From NCBI RefSeq assembly GCF_019429535.1, contig NZ_JAHXZM010000010.1, positions 1-50,292 on the forward strand: DNA of 50,292 bases. The letters are read 5' to 3'. Source of the DNA: Sphingomonas citricola. GTDB lineage: Bacteria; Pseudomonadota; Alphaproteobacteria; Sphingomonadales; Sphingomonadaceae. Below, piece after piece: positions 6,826-14,826 of the stretch (positions are counted from its first letter, which is position 1; every line of letters begins with the position of its first letter). The notes beneath the pieces are model-generated. The model searched no databases. It was not told the DNA's origin and worked only from the letters and a program-made list of their open reading frames with translations. The position numbers were made by a program, and so were the translations under genes.

Positions 6826-8366
6826 TGCCGGCGCGGATCGGCCCGCTCTGGGCGCTGCTGATCGGCTTCATCGTCCTGATGGCGAGCAATAGCTGGCTCA
6901 AAGGCATTTTCGGTGTTGGCGAAATCGCGACCGATGTGCCGTTCCTGCTCACCGGCCTGGTCCTGTTCGGCATCTGGAAGTTCAATCGTCGTGGGCGCGC
7001 CCGCAACACGCTGATGGGTTCGGCCCGCTTCGGCGATGGGCGCGACCTGGCGAAGCTGGAAGGCTCGGGCGATCTCGTCATTGGACGGTCGGGCCGTAAC
7101 AACAAGCTGCTTCGCTATGACGGTCCGGCCCATCTGCTGACGATGGCCCCCACCCGCTCGGGCAAGGGTGTCGGCACGATCATCCCTAACCTGCTGCTTC
7201 TCGACCGCTCGGTGATCTGCATCGACCCCAAGGGCGAGAATGCCCGCGTCACGGCCCGCACACGGGCCAGGAAGGGCGATGTGTGGTGTCTGGACCCCTT
7301 CGGCGTCTCCGGGCGTCCTGCGGCCCGCTATAACCCCCTGGCGTGGCTCGACGCCGCCAGCCCGGACCTCGCGGAAGATGCACAGACGATCGCCGACGCG
7401 CTGGTCCACGACGCGCCGGGACAGTCGGGCGAGGCGCATTGGAACGAGGAAGCCAAGGCGCTGATCGCCGGCATCATCCTACACACCGTCATCCACGAGC
7501 TCCCTGCCCTCGCCACGCTGGCGACGGTTCGCGACAAGCTCACTCGCGATCCCGCCGGCTTCGCCGCGCTGCTCACCGACATGCAGGCCAGCGCCGGCGC
7601 GCACGGCCTGATCGCGCGTGCCGCCAACCGCCAACTCGGCAAGTCCGATCGCGAGGCGGCCGGCGTGCTGTCGTCCGCCCAGCGGCACACCCACTTTCTC
7701 GACAGCCCGCGCATCGTGGACAGCACGTCGGCATCCGACTTCCGGTTCGCGGACCTGAAAGAGCGGCCGGGCACCGTATTCCTGTGCCTGCCGCCCGATC
7801 GGCTCGATACCTATGCGCGCTGGCTGCGGCTGCTAGTAAGCCAGGCGGTCACCGACATGGCACGCTCCCCTGCCCGGCCGGAACGCCCGGTCCTGTTCAT
7901 GCTCGATGAGTTCGCCGCGCTTGGCCGCCTCGATCCTGTAGAGCGCGCGATGGGCTTGATGGCGGGTTACGGGATGCAGCTCTGGCCGATCCTTCAGGAC
8001 ATGCACCAGCTCAAGGCGACCTACGGCGAGCGCGCGGGCACGTTCATGTCGAATGCCGGCGTGATCCAGACGTTCGGGGTCAACGACCTTGCCACCGCCG
8101 ACATGCTGTCGCGCACGATCGGCGACACCACCATCGAATATGAGACGTTCGGCACGTCAGGCCCGGCGAGCATCTTCAGCGACGGTACCCGTTCGGAAAG
8201 CGCCAGCGGCCACGTCGCGGCCCGCCGATTGGCGACGCCTGATGAAATCATGCGGATGAATTCCGATGATCTCCTGCTGCTGCGGCAGGGGCAGCATCCG
8301 CTCGTCGTCGGTAAAATCCGTTACTATGCGGAGCGCGAGTTCGCCGGGCTCTATGATCCGACATGA
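6825..8366 (+). CDS. traG: Type IV coupling protein TraG (VirD4 family)
   Basis: 513 aa. Two N-terminal membrane segments (about residues 8-20 and 38-52) anchor it in the inner membrane. Walker A is APTRSGKGVG (108-117) and Walker B is VLFMLDEFAALG (about 355-366). It is an ATPase that brings the TraA-bound DNA to a mating channel. It is shorter than Ti TraG (about 640 aa), mainly at the termini. Its ATG overlaps the stop of the VbhA-like gene. No channel (Trb/VirB) genes follow, so the protein must work with a secretion system supplied elsewhere. Confidence 0.94.
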   Translation: MPARIGPLWALLIGFIVLMASNSWLKGIFGVGEIATDVPFLLTGLVLFGIWKFNRRGRARNTLMGSARFGDGRDLAKLEGSGDLVIGRSGRNNKLLRYDGPAHLLTMAPTRSGKGVGTIIPNLLLLDRSVICIDPKGENARVTARTRARKGDVWCLDPFGVSGRPAARYNPLAWLDAASPDLAEDAQTIADALVHDAPGQSGEAHWNEEAKALIAGIILHTVIHELPALATLATVRDKLTRDPAGFAALLTDMQASAGAHGLIARAANRQLGKSDREAAGVLSSAQRHTHFLDSPRIVDSTSASDFRFADLKERPGTVFLCLPPDRLDTYARWLRLLVSQAVTDMARSPARPERPVLFMLDEFAALGRLDPVERAMGLMAGYGMQLWPILQDMHQLKATYGERAGTFMSNAGVIQTFGVNDLATADMLSRTIGDTTIEYETFGTSGPASIFSDGTRSESASGHVAARRLATPDEIMRMNSDDLLLLRQGQHPLVVGKIRYYAEREFAGLYDPT

Positions 8367-8690
8367 TCCCACACACCGGAAAACCAGACGATAGGCGTCG
8401 GGATAGCGCCCCTCCCGCCCCTCAATCTGCGCGACGCTGACAGTCACACACCGCCGAATCGGCTTGGCTTTTCCCGGAAAGCCTGCGGCCGATAGGCCGC
8501 CTCTGTGACGGCGTTAGCCGGCACGCATCAAAGGTGCATTGGCCTGTAGGCCAATTCCGCATGCCCTTCTTTCGTTGGTTGAGCGGTGTGTCGCGGTTAA
8601 ATGATTCTGTTAAATAGGAATCGTTAAGAAGGTTAAGGCTCAAAAATGAGCCAAAAAAGCGAGGACTTCTGCGGCTTTCCAGATAGGTCC

Positions 8691-8774
8691 GGTGTGTGAT
8701 CCCACGTGATTCGGTGTGTGATCCCACGATAGCTCGGTGTGTGATCCCACGATGCTTGGGTGTGTGATCCCACG
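8691..8774 (+). repeat. Four direct iterons of 16 bp
   Basis: GGTGTGTGATCCCACG occurs exactly at 8691-8706, 8713-8728, 8736-8751 and 8759-8774, with a period of 22-23 bp (about two helical turns). This places all RepA sites on one face of the DNA. A fifth, variant copy lies at 8867-8882. Confidence 0.92.
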
Positions 8775-8866
8775 ATAATCAATTGGCTATTGGCACCGCG
8801 ATTACTGTCAATTCCGCACTCCTACCGTTCCCTCCGAGACGGTTCGGATCGTGCCCTGCTCACGAC

Positions 8867-8882
8867 GGTGTGTGAAACCACG
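8867..8882 (+). repeat. Fifth, variant iteron
   Basis: GGTGTGTGAAACCACG differs from the other iterons at two bases in the centre and lies four bases from the repA stop codon, about 92 bases away from the array. It may bind RepA with different affinity. Confidence 0.8.
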
Positions 8883-8886
8883 ATAG

Positions 8887-9840
8887 TCAGCGTCCGCCGG
8901 CGAGCCTATCCATAAGGTCGTCCACCTCGGTCGCGCGGCGGCGATCGGCGTCGAAGCGATGCCGCCGTTCCTGTTCGGCCTCCAACCTGGCTGTCAACGC
9001 CAACGCCTCTGCCTCCCCCCGAAGACGGAACAGCACAGCAGGGCTACCATCTATCGTCGTCGTCAGCTCCATCGCATAATCGGGGAGTTGGTCGGCCTCC
9101 ACCACCTTACGGAGCATCCGGTTGAACTCCTTAGGCTTGCTGTCGCTGCCGGTCTTGTCGCGCAGCACCTCCACCCGGCATGTCCACCCGCCCTTCTGGT
9201 TACCGGCGTGTTTGCGCGCGATCCGGTACAGGGCGCGTTCCAATCCGCCAGTGAGCAGGAAGTAGTCCTGGTGCATGGTGAGAAGCGATCTCTCTCCCAT
9301 GATGCCCTCATAGACCCAATCGGACAGGGTAATGGTCATGCCCCGGGGCTGGTCCGTCTCAGGGTCCACCTCCAGCGTCCATTTGTCGAGCCAGTTGAAG
9401 CCGGCCTTGGTACGCCGCTTCGGAGCGCGGATCGAAGTGGATATGGAGGTCGTCTGGAGCCGTTGCAGCGCCGCTTGCAATTCCTGATAGGCTCGGCCGC
9501 TGGTATCGCGCTTGATCGCTCGAAGCAGGTCGTAGGATGTGGTTTTGAGGGTCCGAGGAAGGTCGTTTACCCCCTGCTCCCGCATCCGATTAAGAGTGGA
9601 GGCTGCCCATATGAGGATGTCGGCATCCCAGATGGTCGCCATGCCGTAGGCCGGGATCGCCTCGATCTTCACCCACGTCTCGCCGTCCGGGCTGCTGTAC
9701 TCGATCGGCTTCACTCGCTTACGCTTCTGGAGCGAGAAGAACGGTCGTTCCATAGTCTCCCGCTGATCCTTGAGCGGAAGATCGCCCATCAACGGGATGA
9801 AAAGGTCGAACTCGGGGTTAGGGTTTTGACGTTTGGTCAC
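8887..9840 (-). CDS. repA: Replication initiator protein RepA (RPA family)
   Basis: 317 aa. It begins MTKRQNPNPEFDLFIPLMGD and contains the conserved block of this family: FFSLQKRKR, IEYSSPDGETWVKIEAIPAYGMATIWDADI and LDKWTL, with winged-helix type regions, and ends in a charged helical tail. It binds iterons to open the origin; the iterons lie at its 3' side. The start is supported by homologous beginnings in this family. A 12-bp TGCAGGTGTGCA element 30 bases upstream (9870-9881) is shared with the partition genes and probably couples copy-number and partition control. Confidence 0.92.
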   Translation of the reverse strand: MTKRQNPNPEFDLFIPLMGDLPLKDQRETMERPFFSLQKRKRVKPIEYSSPDGETWVKIEAIPAYGMATIWDADILIWAASTLNRMREQGVNDLPRTLKTTSYDLLRAIKRDTSGRAYQELQAALQRLQTTSISTSIRAPKRRTKAGFNWLDKWTLEVDPETDQPRGMTITLSDWVYEGIMGERSLLTMHQDYFLLTGGLERALYRIARKHAGNQKGGWTCRVEVLRDKTGSDSKPKEFNRMLRKVVEADQLPDYAMELTTTIDGSPAVLFRLRGEAEALALTARLEAEQERRHRFDADRRRATEVDDLMDRLAGGR

Positions 9841-9869
9841 TTAGCATCAATCCTGCCGTTCTGCATTTA

Positions 9870-9881
9870 TGCAGGTGTGCA
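9870..9881. promoter_or_regulatory. 12-bp rep/par operator copy 1 (before repA)
   Basis: TGCAGGTGTGCA lies 30 bases before the repA start. Identical or one-base variants occur before the small partition gene (10198-10209) and over the parA start (10826-10837). The near-palindromic TGCA arms suggest binding by the ribbon-helix-helix partition protein. Confidence 0.65.
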
Positions 9882-9886
9882 CATTA

Positions 9887-10180
9887 TCAAGAACGACCGA
9901 ACTGCTTATCGGCCTCATACTTCGCGACTAGCTCACTGATCGCTTCGGCAAGAAGGTCCTGGTGGCTGCGCCTGGTTCTCGCCGCCAGCACCCTGAAGGC
10001 TTCGGCCGTGGGATCGGCCGGATCAAAGTAGGCTCCTAGGTGGTACTTGCCAGGTCGCTTGCCGCTTGATCGCGTTGCGTTCACCGGCGGTGCCGAGGGA
10101 GCGGACACATTCTCCTGCTCGGCCTCGGGACGCGATTGGGGTGTCATCGCTGGGGCTAGCAAGGAAGTCCGCTTTGCCAT
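9887..10180 (-). CDS. Small partition/DNA-binding protein partner of ParA
   Basis: 97 aa from ATG 10180 (MAKRTSLLAPAM); the longer frame to 10210 would overlap parA and the shared operator. The N-terminal half is disordered and Pro/Ser-rich. The conserved part is GKYHLGAYFDPADPTAEAFR then VLAARTRRSHQDLLAEAISEL, which fits a ribbon-helix-helix fold with one strand and two helices. It follows parA by two bases, the normal place for the centromere-binding partner of a small (type Ib) ParA. It likely binds the TGCASGTGTGCA sites and autoregulates. Confidence 0.8.
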   Translation of the reverse strand: MAKRTSLLAPAMTPQSRPEAEQENVSAPSAPPVNATRSSGKRPGKYHLGAYFDPADPTAEAFRVLAARTRRSHQDLLAEAISELVAKYEADKQFGRS

Positions 10181-10182
10181 GT

Positions 10183-10830
10183 TCAAGCCTTCACATTTGC
10201 AGGTGTGCAAGGCATCAGATCATCAAATATGTGTTTTTGCAAGGCTGCAACTTCTTGCGCTGCCTTACCCTTGGGCTCATGCTCGATGACGCCGAGACCG
10301 TAAGGCCATGCTGCTCGGTAGGCACTCCGCTCCCGCAATACCGCGCGTGCCACACGCAATCCGGTCGCTTCGGCAAGTGTCCGAGCATCATCCAGCAGCG
10401 TAGTTGCCGTTGGAGGAGCCGCGTTCAGCACGACCACACCCATTCTCCCGGTGCTGGTGATAAGCTGCGCAGTCCGCTTGATCGCGTCCAAGTCGATCAG
10501 CGAGGGGCGGCACGGAATGACGACGAGGTCAGCACGCTGCGCCGCTGCCGCGGCCTCTGAACCGGCAGCTGGCGGCGTGTCGATGATGGTAAGAGCGAAA
10601 CCGTTGGCCTCAGCCGCGTCGATCGCCTGGTTGAGCCTGCGCGCACTGATTGGTTCGACATGGGGCAGTTCGGCCGTCCGCCGTTCGCTCCATGCGGTCG
10701 CGCTCTCCTGCGGATCAAGATCGAACAAGGCCGTTTTGATCCCGGCCGCTTGGGCCGCAACCGCGAGATTGACCGCTAGCGTCGTTTTGCCAACGCCGCC
10801 CTTCTGAGCTGCAAGCGTGATTATCTGCAC
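10183..10830 (-). CDS. parA: ParA-family partition ATPase
   Basis: 215 aa from GTG 10830. The deviant Walker A is QKGGVGKTTLAVNLA (KGGVGKTT at residues 10-17), followed by ALFDLDPQESA (about 34-44) and TIIDTPPA (Walker B/switch region). It is short with no N-terminal HTH, so it belongs to the type Ib group, in which the small partner protein does the DNA binding. It segregates the plasmid to daughter cells using the nucleoid. Its start codon lies inside an operator copy (10826-10837), which suggests autorepression. Confidence 0.93.
   Translation of the reverse strand: MQIITLAAQKGGVGKTTLAVNLAVAAQAAGIKTALFDLDPQESATAWSERRTAELPHVEPISARRLNQAIDAAEANGFALTIIDTPPAAGSEAAAAAQRADLVVIPCRPSLIDLDAIKRTAQLITSTGRMGVVVLNAAPPTATTLLDDARTLAEATGLRVARAVLRERSAYRAAWPYGLGVIEHEPKGKAAQEVAALQKHIFDDLMPCTPANVKA
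10198..10209. promoter_or_regulatory. 12-bp rep/par operator copy 2 (inside parA end, before small par gene)
   Basis: TGCAGGTGTGCA is identical to the copy before repA. It lies in the last codons of parA, 18 bases upstream of the small partition gene. Confidence 0.6.
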
Positions 10831-10837
10831 GTGTGCA
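10826..10837. promoter_or_regulatory. 12-bp rep/par operator copy 3 (over the parA start)
   Basis: TGCACGTGTGCA differs from the other two copies by one base and overlaps the GTG start of parA. An AT-rich stretch with CATAAT lies just upstream on the minus strand. Confidence 0.65.
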
Positions 10838-10990
10838 CACCTTCAATTATGTCTTTTTGATATTATGCAGGATAGCAGATTAGCACAACCCAGGGAGGAC
10901 AGGCCTGCCACTGAAAGCGAGCGGGGCCAGTCACTGGCCTCCGCGCCCTACTTCAATCCCGCCGCGCGGCGACGGAGCAACTCGCGGGTG

Positions 10991-11953
10991 TTAAATCAGT
11001 ACGCGCTCCACCTCGTCCAGGCTGACCGCATCGTGCCGCCGATCGTAGAGCTGGGTTGTCCGGGTAGAGGCATGGTTCGCCATGGCAGCGGCCTTCTCTA
11101 ACGTGCCCCCATTCTTTAGGTAGGCGGTTATCCCAGTGGCCCGAAACGAGTGGTTGCCGATCGCGGTCCTGATCCCGGCGATAGAAGCGCGACGCCTCAC
11201 CATCTGGAACGCATTGGCTTGGGGCAGGGGGGTTGTGCTTAGCTGACCCGTGCCCCGCGCGATCGTCCGGAACAGCGGTCCCTTGCGATCGTCGCCAAGC
11301 TCGCACCCGTCGATATAGGCGTACAGGTATGCCTCCAAGCTGTGGTGGCAAGGCATCTCATGCCGCTTGCCGCCCTTCTCGTGCAGCCGCACCCAAAGGC
11401 GCCGATCCTGCACATAGGCGTCTTCGACCCGCATCCCGAGCGCAGCGCCAATCCGCGCGAAGCTGAACACCATCAACGCGATCAACGCTCGATCACGCAG
11501 CCCCGCCGGCGTGGTCACGTCGATGCTATCGAGCAGTCGGCGCGCCTCCTCAGGCGCCAGCACCGGCGTCTTGCCCCGCTTCACACTATGGCTCGGCCCA
11601 CGCACCGATCCGGCCGGGTTCACCGGCACGACCTGGCCAATCACCAGCCAGTCAAACAAATGCCGAATGCCAGCGAGCTTCTGTTTGACGGTCGGCGCGC
11701 TCACTGCACTCCTTAGTTCCTCGATCCATGCAGCGACGTGTAGCGGCTCAATATCGGCCAGCGCCCGCACCTGACGAGCATCGCACCAAACCAGGAAGTC
11801 GCTGGCGGCACGCATGTAGGCCTTGCGCGTATGAGCGTTACGGATCGCCACGGCGAAAAACTCAAGGAAGCGCCGCTGCGCATGTGCCTCGGCCGATGCG
11901 ACCAGGGTAGGGAGGGTGAGGGTAGGCCCGAGGCGCGCAAGCTGCGTTGTCAT
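10991..11953 (-). CDS. Tyrosine recombinase (XerC/D-like), probable plasmid resolvase
   Basis: 320 aa. It has an N-terminal SAM-like core-binding domain (about residues 25-105) and a catalytic domain with the full set of residues: R167 (FARIGAAL), K196 (EKGGKRHE), H268 and R271 (NHSFRATG), H294 (ANHAS) and the nucleophile Y303 (TTQLYDRR). It probably resolves plasmid dimers; its target site was not identified. Its ATG overlaps the stop of the 101-aa gene upstream, so the two are co-translated. Confidence 0.92.
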   Translation of the reverse strand: MTTQLARLGPTLTLPTLVASAEAHAQRRFLEFFAVAIRNAHTRKAYMRAASDFLVWCDARQVRALADIEPLHVAAWIEELRSAVSAPTVKQKLAGIRHLFDWLVIGQVVPVNPAGSVRGPSHSVKRGKTPVLAPEEARRLLDSIDVTTPAGLRDRALIALMVFSFARIGAALGMRVEDAYVQDRRLWVRLHEKGGKRHEMPCHHSLEAYLYAYIDGCELGDDRKGPLFRTIARGTGQLSTTPLPQANAFQMVRRRASIAGIRTAIGNHSFRATGITAYLKNGGTLEKAAAMANHASTRTTQLYDRRHDAVSLDEVERVLI

Positions 11954-12255
11954 TCGAAAAGGAATACCAACTCACCAATATTGTCTGTCTGCACCACGAA
12001 AACCCCTGCTTCGCTTCGGGCATTGGCGTAGATGGTATTTGTACCGCCCAACCGCATATAGAGGTCGCCTCCTGCATGAACCCCCTTGAGGGTCACGCCG
12101 GCCGTGTTAGCGAAACCGGCGACGTTACTGATCAGTGCACGCAGTTCCTCGTCCGTCAGGTTATCGAGGTCCCGGATCTTGCCTTGCATTGGTCGCCCGG
12201 GCGTCCGCAGCGCCATGGCCGTATCGACCATCAATTTGGCGGCTTCGTCCATCAT
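11950..12255 (-). CDS. Unknown protein coupled to the tyrosine recombinase
   Basis: 101 aa, MMDEAAKLMVDTAMALRTPG..., a helical N-terminal half (DNLTDEELRALISNVAGFAN) and a beta-rich end (YMRLGGTNTIYANARSEAGV). No known domain was recognised. It has a good ribosome site (GGAGG about 9 bases upstream) and an AT-rich promoter-like TATGATAAT further up. It overlaps the recombinase start by 4 bp. A role as recombination accessory protein is a guess from position only. Confidence 0.7.
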   Translation of the reverse strand: MMDEAAKLMVDTAMALRTPGRPMQGKIRDLDNLTDEELRALISNVAGFANTAGVTLKGVHAGGDLYMRLGGTNTIYANARSEAGVFVVQTDNIGELVFLFE

Positions 12256-12333
12256 AGCAAAAGTACCTCCTACATCCGATAAAGGACATTATCATATATA
12301 GCCGGTGAGGAAAGGTGGCTCGTGACTGCCCGA

Positions 12334-12852
12334 TCAAAGGGGCTGCGAACCGGGCGTTCGTTCCATCAACCGACATGCGAGATATGACTCGCCCCACCGG
12401 GTCGCAAATGTCTCCGACACCTCGAACCACCCGGCGCCCGGCCCCCCGGCACCATGATATGCACCCATGCATGAACATTGGCATTCGTGCCCTTGCGCGT
12501 TCATGCATTGCGACGCGCACTTCTCCTGCTCACGATAGGGCTGGATGATGTAGAGCTTCGAATATTTGCCAAGAATGTGATTCACGAGATCGCTGAACCA
12601 ATCTTGCGCCACTTCCCACCCTTTATAACGTTCGAGCCAATCCGGACTCCGGCCCGTTGGACGGACTACTTGCAGGAAAGCACGTGCTAAGCGCCGGTCC
12701 TCAAAGGTTCTGCTGGAGTGCGGCAATTTGACAATGAGCCTGTAGCCTTTGCCTTTGCGGACAATGACCGGAATTTGGTTCTGCCTCCATATGCGCCGGA
12801 GATCGTCTGGTGCGCTTTGGTCCATTTCGCCTTTACGCCCCGATCTCTTCAC
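12334..12852 (-). CDS. Unknown protein with a five-cysteine cluster
   Basis: 172 aa. The first part is basic and beta-like (QIPVIVRKGKGYRLIVKLPH). The striking part is EKCASQCMNAQGHECQCSCM followed by GAYHG (about residues 110-134), five cysteines spaced C-x3-C-x6-C-x-C-x-C with two nearby histidines. I recall the CxCxCxGxxHG ending from uncharacterised plasmid and phage proteins, but I can name no family. A Zn or Fe-S site is likely. It lies 19 bases after the AbiEii toxin gene on the same strand and may be the third gene of that operon. Confidence 0.7.
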   Translation of the reverse strand: MKRSGRKGEMDQSAPDDLRRIWRQNQIPVIVRKGKGYRLIVKLPHSSRTFEDRRLARAFLQVVRPTGRSPDWLERYKGWEVAQDWFSDLVNHILGKYSKLYIIQPYREQEKCASQCMNAQGHECQCSCMGAYHGAGGPGAGWFEVSETFATRWGESYLACRLMERTPGSQPL

Positions 12853-12871
12853 CCCAGAATTTTAATGGCGA

Positions 12872-13774
12872 TTACCACGGTAGGGACACATAGAGTTCTC
12901 GGACAATGGCGAACCGTTCATCGAACGCAGGCAGGTCCGACAATTCCAGCTTGAGCGTATCCCAATCAGCCTGCGCCCGCTTTGTAATTTCCGGATCGTC
13001 GATCGACGTTATGGTAGGCTCGATGCTACGGGTACGGCATTTATCCACGAACGTCGTGAGTATCTTTGCCCGATCACTGTCGGTCAGCGGATTAGTCTCA
13101 GCAAGGAATGCGATGTCATAGACATCCTGACGCCGGTATCGATTCCGAATGGGCTGCTGGAGCAAGGCCCGGAACTTCTCGGCGATCAGCTCATGCAAAG
13201 TGAACGCGCGCACAGCAACGCCGGCATCCGTGAGGCTCAGTTCTTGAAAGGCATAGACCTGATCGCGGAAGCTGATCTCCATATCCAAAACGCGAGTAGC
13301 CTGGCCAGCGTCGAGCCATTTTTCCTCTCCTGATCCCCGCACCGCCGAGCCGATCCGCACAAGCAATGCTGGAAAGTCATATTGCTCGAAGTTCTTAGCT
13401 CGCGGCATCTTTTTGACCGCCTGCACACGACATAGCAGATCGACATAACCGAGGCTGATCGCCGTTCTCGGCAAAAGTGCGTTCAGCTCCTCGACGATGA
13501 GCTGGGCAAAAGTCTCGGGATCAGCGTCCGCGCTGAAATCCACATCCCCCGTCACCCGCTCGCTTTTGAAGGCAAGCGCCATGACCGCCCCGCCTTTCAG
13601 CACCAGGGTTTCTTTCAGGTTCGGCGCGACGCCGATCGCGGCCAGGACGACTTCCGTCACCTGCCGGTCACGATAGCGAACCAGGTCGGTCTTTGCAGCT
13701 TCCACCCAAGCGCGCACGTCGACATCAACAATCTCGGTTCGCTCTCCCTCGGGAGCCTCGTCAATTTCAGACAT
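12872..13774 (-). CDS. abiEii: AbiEii-family nucleotidyltransferase toxin
   Basis: 300 aa. The nucleotidyltransferase core is visible: ETLVLKGGAVMALAF (KGG at residues 60-62) followed by TGDVDFSA (GDVDF at 76-80), the family's GG...DVDF metal and nucleotide site, then a conserved helical region (TLHELIAEKFRALLQQPIRN and RRQDVYDIAFL). Members are type IV toxins of abortive-infection AbiE systems; related MenT enzymes modify tRNA. It overlaps abiEi by 8 bp in the antitoxin-toxin order. Confidence 0.9.
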   Translation of the reverse strand: MSEIDEAPEGERTEIVDVDVRAWVEAAKTDLVRYRDRQVTEVVLAAIGVAPNLKETLVLKGGAVMALAFKSERVTGDVDFSADADPETFAQLIVEELNALLPRTAISLGYVDLLCRVQAVKKMPRAKNFEQYDFPALLVRIGSAVRGSGEEKWLDAGQATRVLDMEISFRDQVYAFQELSLTDAGVAVRAFTLHELIAEKFRALLQQPIRNRYRRQDVYDIAFLAETNPLTDSDRAKILTTFVDKCRTRSIEPTITSIDDPEITKRAQADWDTLKLELSDLPAFDERFAIVRELYVSLPW

Positions 13775-14648
13775 TCAGAGAAATCATCCATCGTTCGGAA
13801 TAGGTCGGAGCATATGGTGCGTCCGGGTCGAGTTTCCTTGACCCCCCACGCTGGGCGAACTGCTCCCAGCCGTCGATCCGGCTATCTTCAACCTCCAGTA
13901 CCTCGGATAGCAAGTAACCTGCGCGGACCTTCACCATTTTGGAATCGAATTTTTCGACCTCATCGATGATCTGGTCCGCCCATTGTTCGGCCTCCTGCTC
14001 CCAAATGTTGATCACATGGCGGATACCGCCACACAGCGCCGGCTCAGAGAGCATGTCTCCAAAGGTGCGTCCAATAGATGTGATTCGTGTCTGCTCCCCG
14101 CGAATTTTTACAGGCGTTGCAGGGTGGCTAGATTGGTGCAGGATAACTGGTCGACGACGCAATTCACCCTTGAACCCCAAGCGCAGTAGCAGGGGATGCC
14201 CCTCGTCAGGTGGGCCGCCAAAATCCTCAACCATCTTCCGATCGCGCAGCATGTTCCAAACGGGTCTTGCCGGCGTCGTGAGGTGCAACGCCTCGGGGCT
14301 ACGATCAGTCAGGCCGTAGCGCTGCATCGCCGAAAGGTGAGAAACGTAGCAGAAGGGATCAACGATACAGGCCACCTCTTCAGCCGACCCATTCCGCGTG
14401 GACTGAACCACACGCCAAACGCCAGAGTGAAAGTCGGCATCTGCCGTTAGGGACTTACGAGCTTCAAGGCGGCGGAGAGAGTTCCGCGCACGGGTCTGGT
14501 CCCAGCCAGCGGGTAGCCGCTTTAACGGCTCACCGGCCCACTCTTTGGCCTCAAACAGCTTCCGGCCGAGGGTAAAAAACTCGTAATCGGTGACGATCGG
14601 CGCATCATGCTCGAGCAGGGCTTTATCGAGGCCATCATTGAAATTCAT
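13767..14648 (-). CDS. abiEi: AbiEi-family antitoxin and transcriptional regulator
   Basis: 293 aa. It has an N-terminal winged-helix-like segment (DQTRARNSLRRLEARKSLTA) and the longer C-terminal antitoxin domain seen in the AbiEi_3/4 group (VDPFCYVSHLSAMQRYGLTD and ITSIGRTFGDMLSEPALCGG). It would repress its own operon and neutralise AbiEii indirectly. The region upstream holds two perfect 43-bp palindromes, in line with the known autoregulation of AbiEi through two inverted repeats. The TTGACT (14699-14704) with TATGTC 17 bp away gives a plausible promoter whose -10 lies inside the near palindrome. Confidence 0.88.
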   Translation of the reverse strand: MNFNDGLDKALLEHDAPIVTDYEFFTLGRKLFEAKEWAGEPLKRLPAGWDQTRARNSLRRLEARKSLTADADFHSGVWRVVQSTRNGSAEEVACIVDPFCYVSHLSAMQRYGLTDRSPEALHLTTPARPVWNMLRDRKMVEDFGGPPDEGHPLLLRLGFKGELRRRPVILHQSSHPATPVKIRGEQTRITSIGRTFGDMLSEPALCGGIRHVINIWEQEAEQWADQIIDEVEKFDSKMVKVRAGYLLSEVLEVEDSRIDGWEQFAQRGGSRKLDPDAPYAPTYSERWMISLNV

Positions 14649-14651
14649 ACC

Positions 14652-14694
14652 GTAGCGATATCCCTATGTCCTAAGGACATAGGGATATCGCTAC
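14652..14694. promoter_or_regulatory. 43-bp perfect palindrome 1, AbiEi operator
   Basis: Arms of 21 bp (14652-14672 and 14674-14694) pair perfectly around one central A at 14673. The core TATGTCCTAAGGACATA is shared with palindrome 2; the outer arms differ. It ends four bases before the abiEi start codon and covers the putative -10 (14676-14681, minus strand). AbiEi binding here would block transcription. Confidence 0.85.
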
Positions 14695-14698
14695 TAGC

Positions 14699-14768
14699 AG
14701 TCAACGGTTTTGCGCTCTCCCCTCGCCGCCACATCTCTCTTGACACATGCCACACGGAACCGCATATG
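14699..14768. promoter_or_regulatory. Divergent promoter pair between the two palindromes
   Basis: Minus strand: TTGACT (14699-14704), 17 bp, then TATGTC, driving abiE. Plus strand: TTGACA (14740-14745), 17 bp, then CATATG (14763-14768), pointing away from abiE toward the 3' end of the XRE-ImmA gene. Each -10 lies inside one palindrome, so the pair is symmetric. No plus-strand gene was recognised behind the second promoter. Confidence 0.55.
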
Positions 14769-14794
14769 TCCTAAGGACATATGCGGTTCCGTGT
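14752..14794. promoter_or_regulatory. 43-bp perfect palindrome 2, AbiEi operator
   Basis: Arms of 21 bp (14752-14772 and 14774-14794) around A 14773, with the same 17-bp core as palindrome 1 but different outer arms. The centres are exactly 100 bp apart. It covers the -10 of a plus-strand promoter. Confidence 0.85.
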
Positions 14795-14826
14795 AGGTCT
14801 AATTATGGTGTCTAGCTGTTTGTCTG

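Larger units (their letters stand above)
8367..8886. other. Vegetative replication origin (oriV) region
   Basis: 520 bases without a gene, between traG and the 3' end of repA. It holds small dyads (8485-8500; 8538-8555), an AT-rich block 8594-8660 with four GTTAA(A/G) motifs spaced by roughly 9-14 bases like origin 13-mers, a short hairpin (8637-8652), then five iterons at 8691-8882. Further partial iterons occur at 8583-8590 and, inverted, near 8443-8452. AT-rich unwinding element plus iterons beside the initiator gene is the classic iteron origin. Confidence 0.85.

Noticed and set aside
2729..8366. Self-transmissible conjugation system
   Set aside because: Relaxase, TraC/D and coupling protein are present but no Trb/VirB channel genes occur anywhere on the circle.
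8691..8882. Repeat array considered as CRISPR
   Set aside because: Repeats of 16 bp with 6-7 bp gaps and no cas genes; they are replication iterons.
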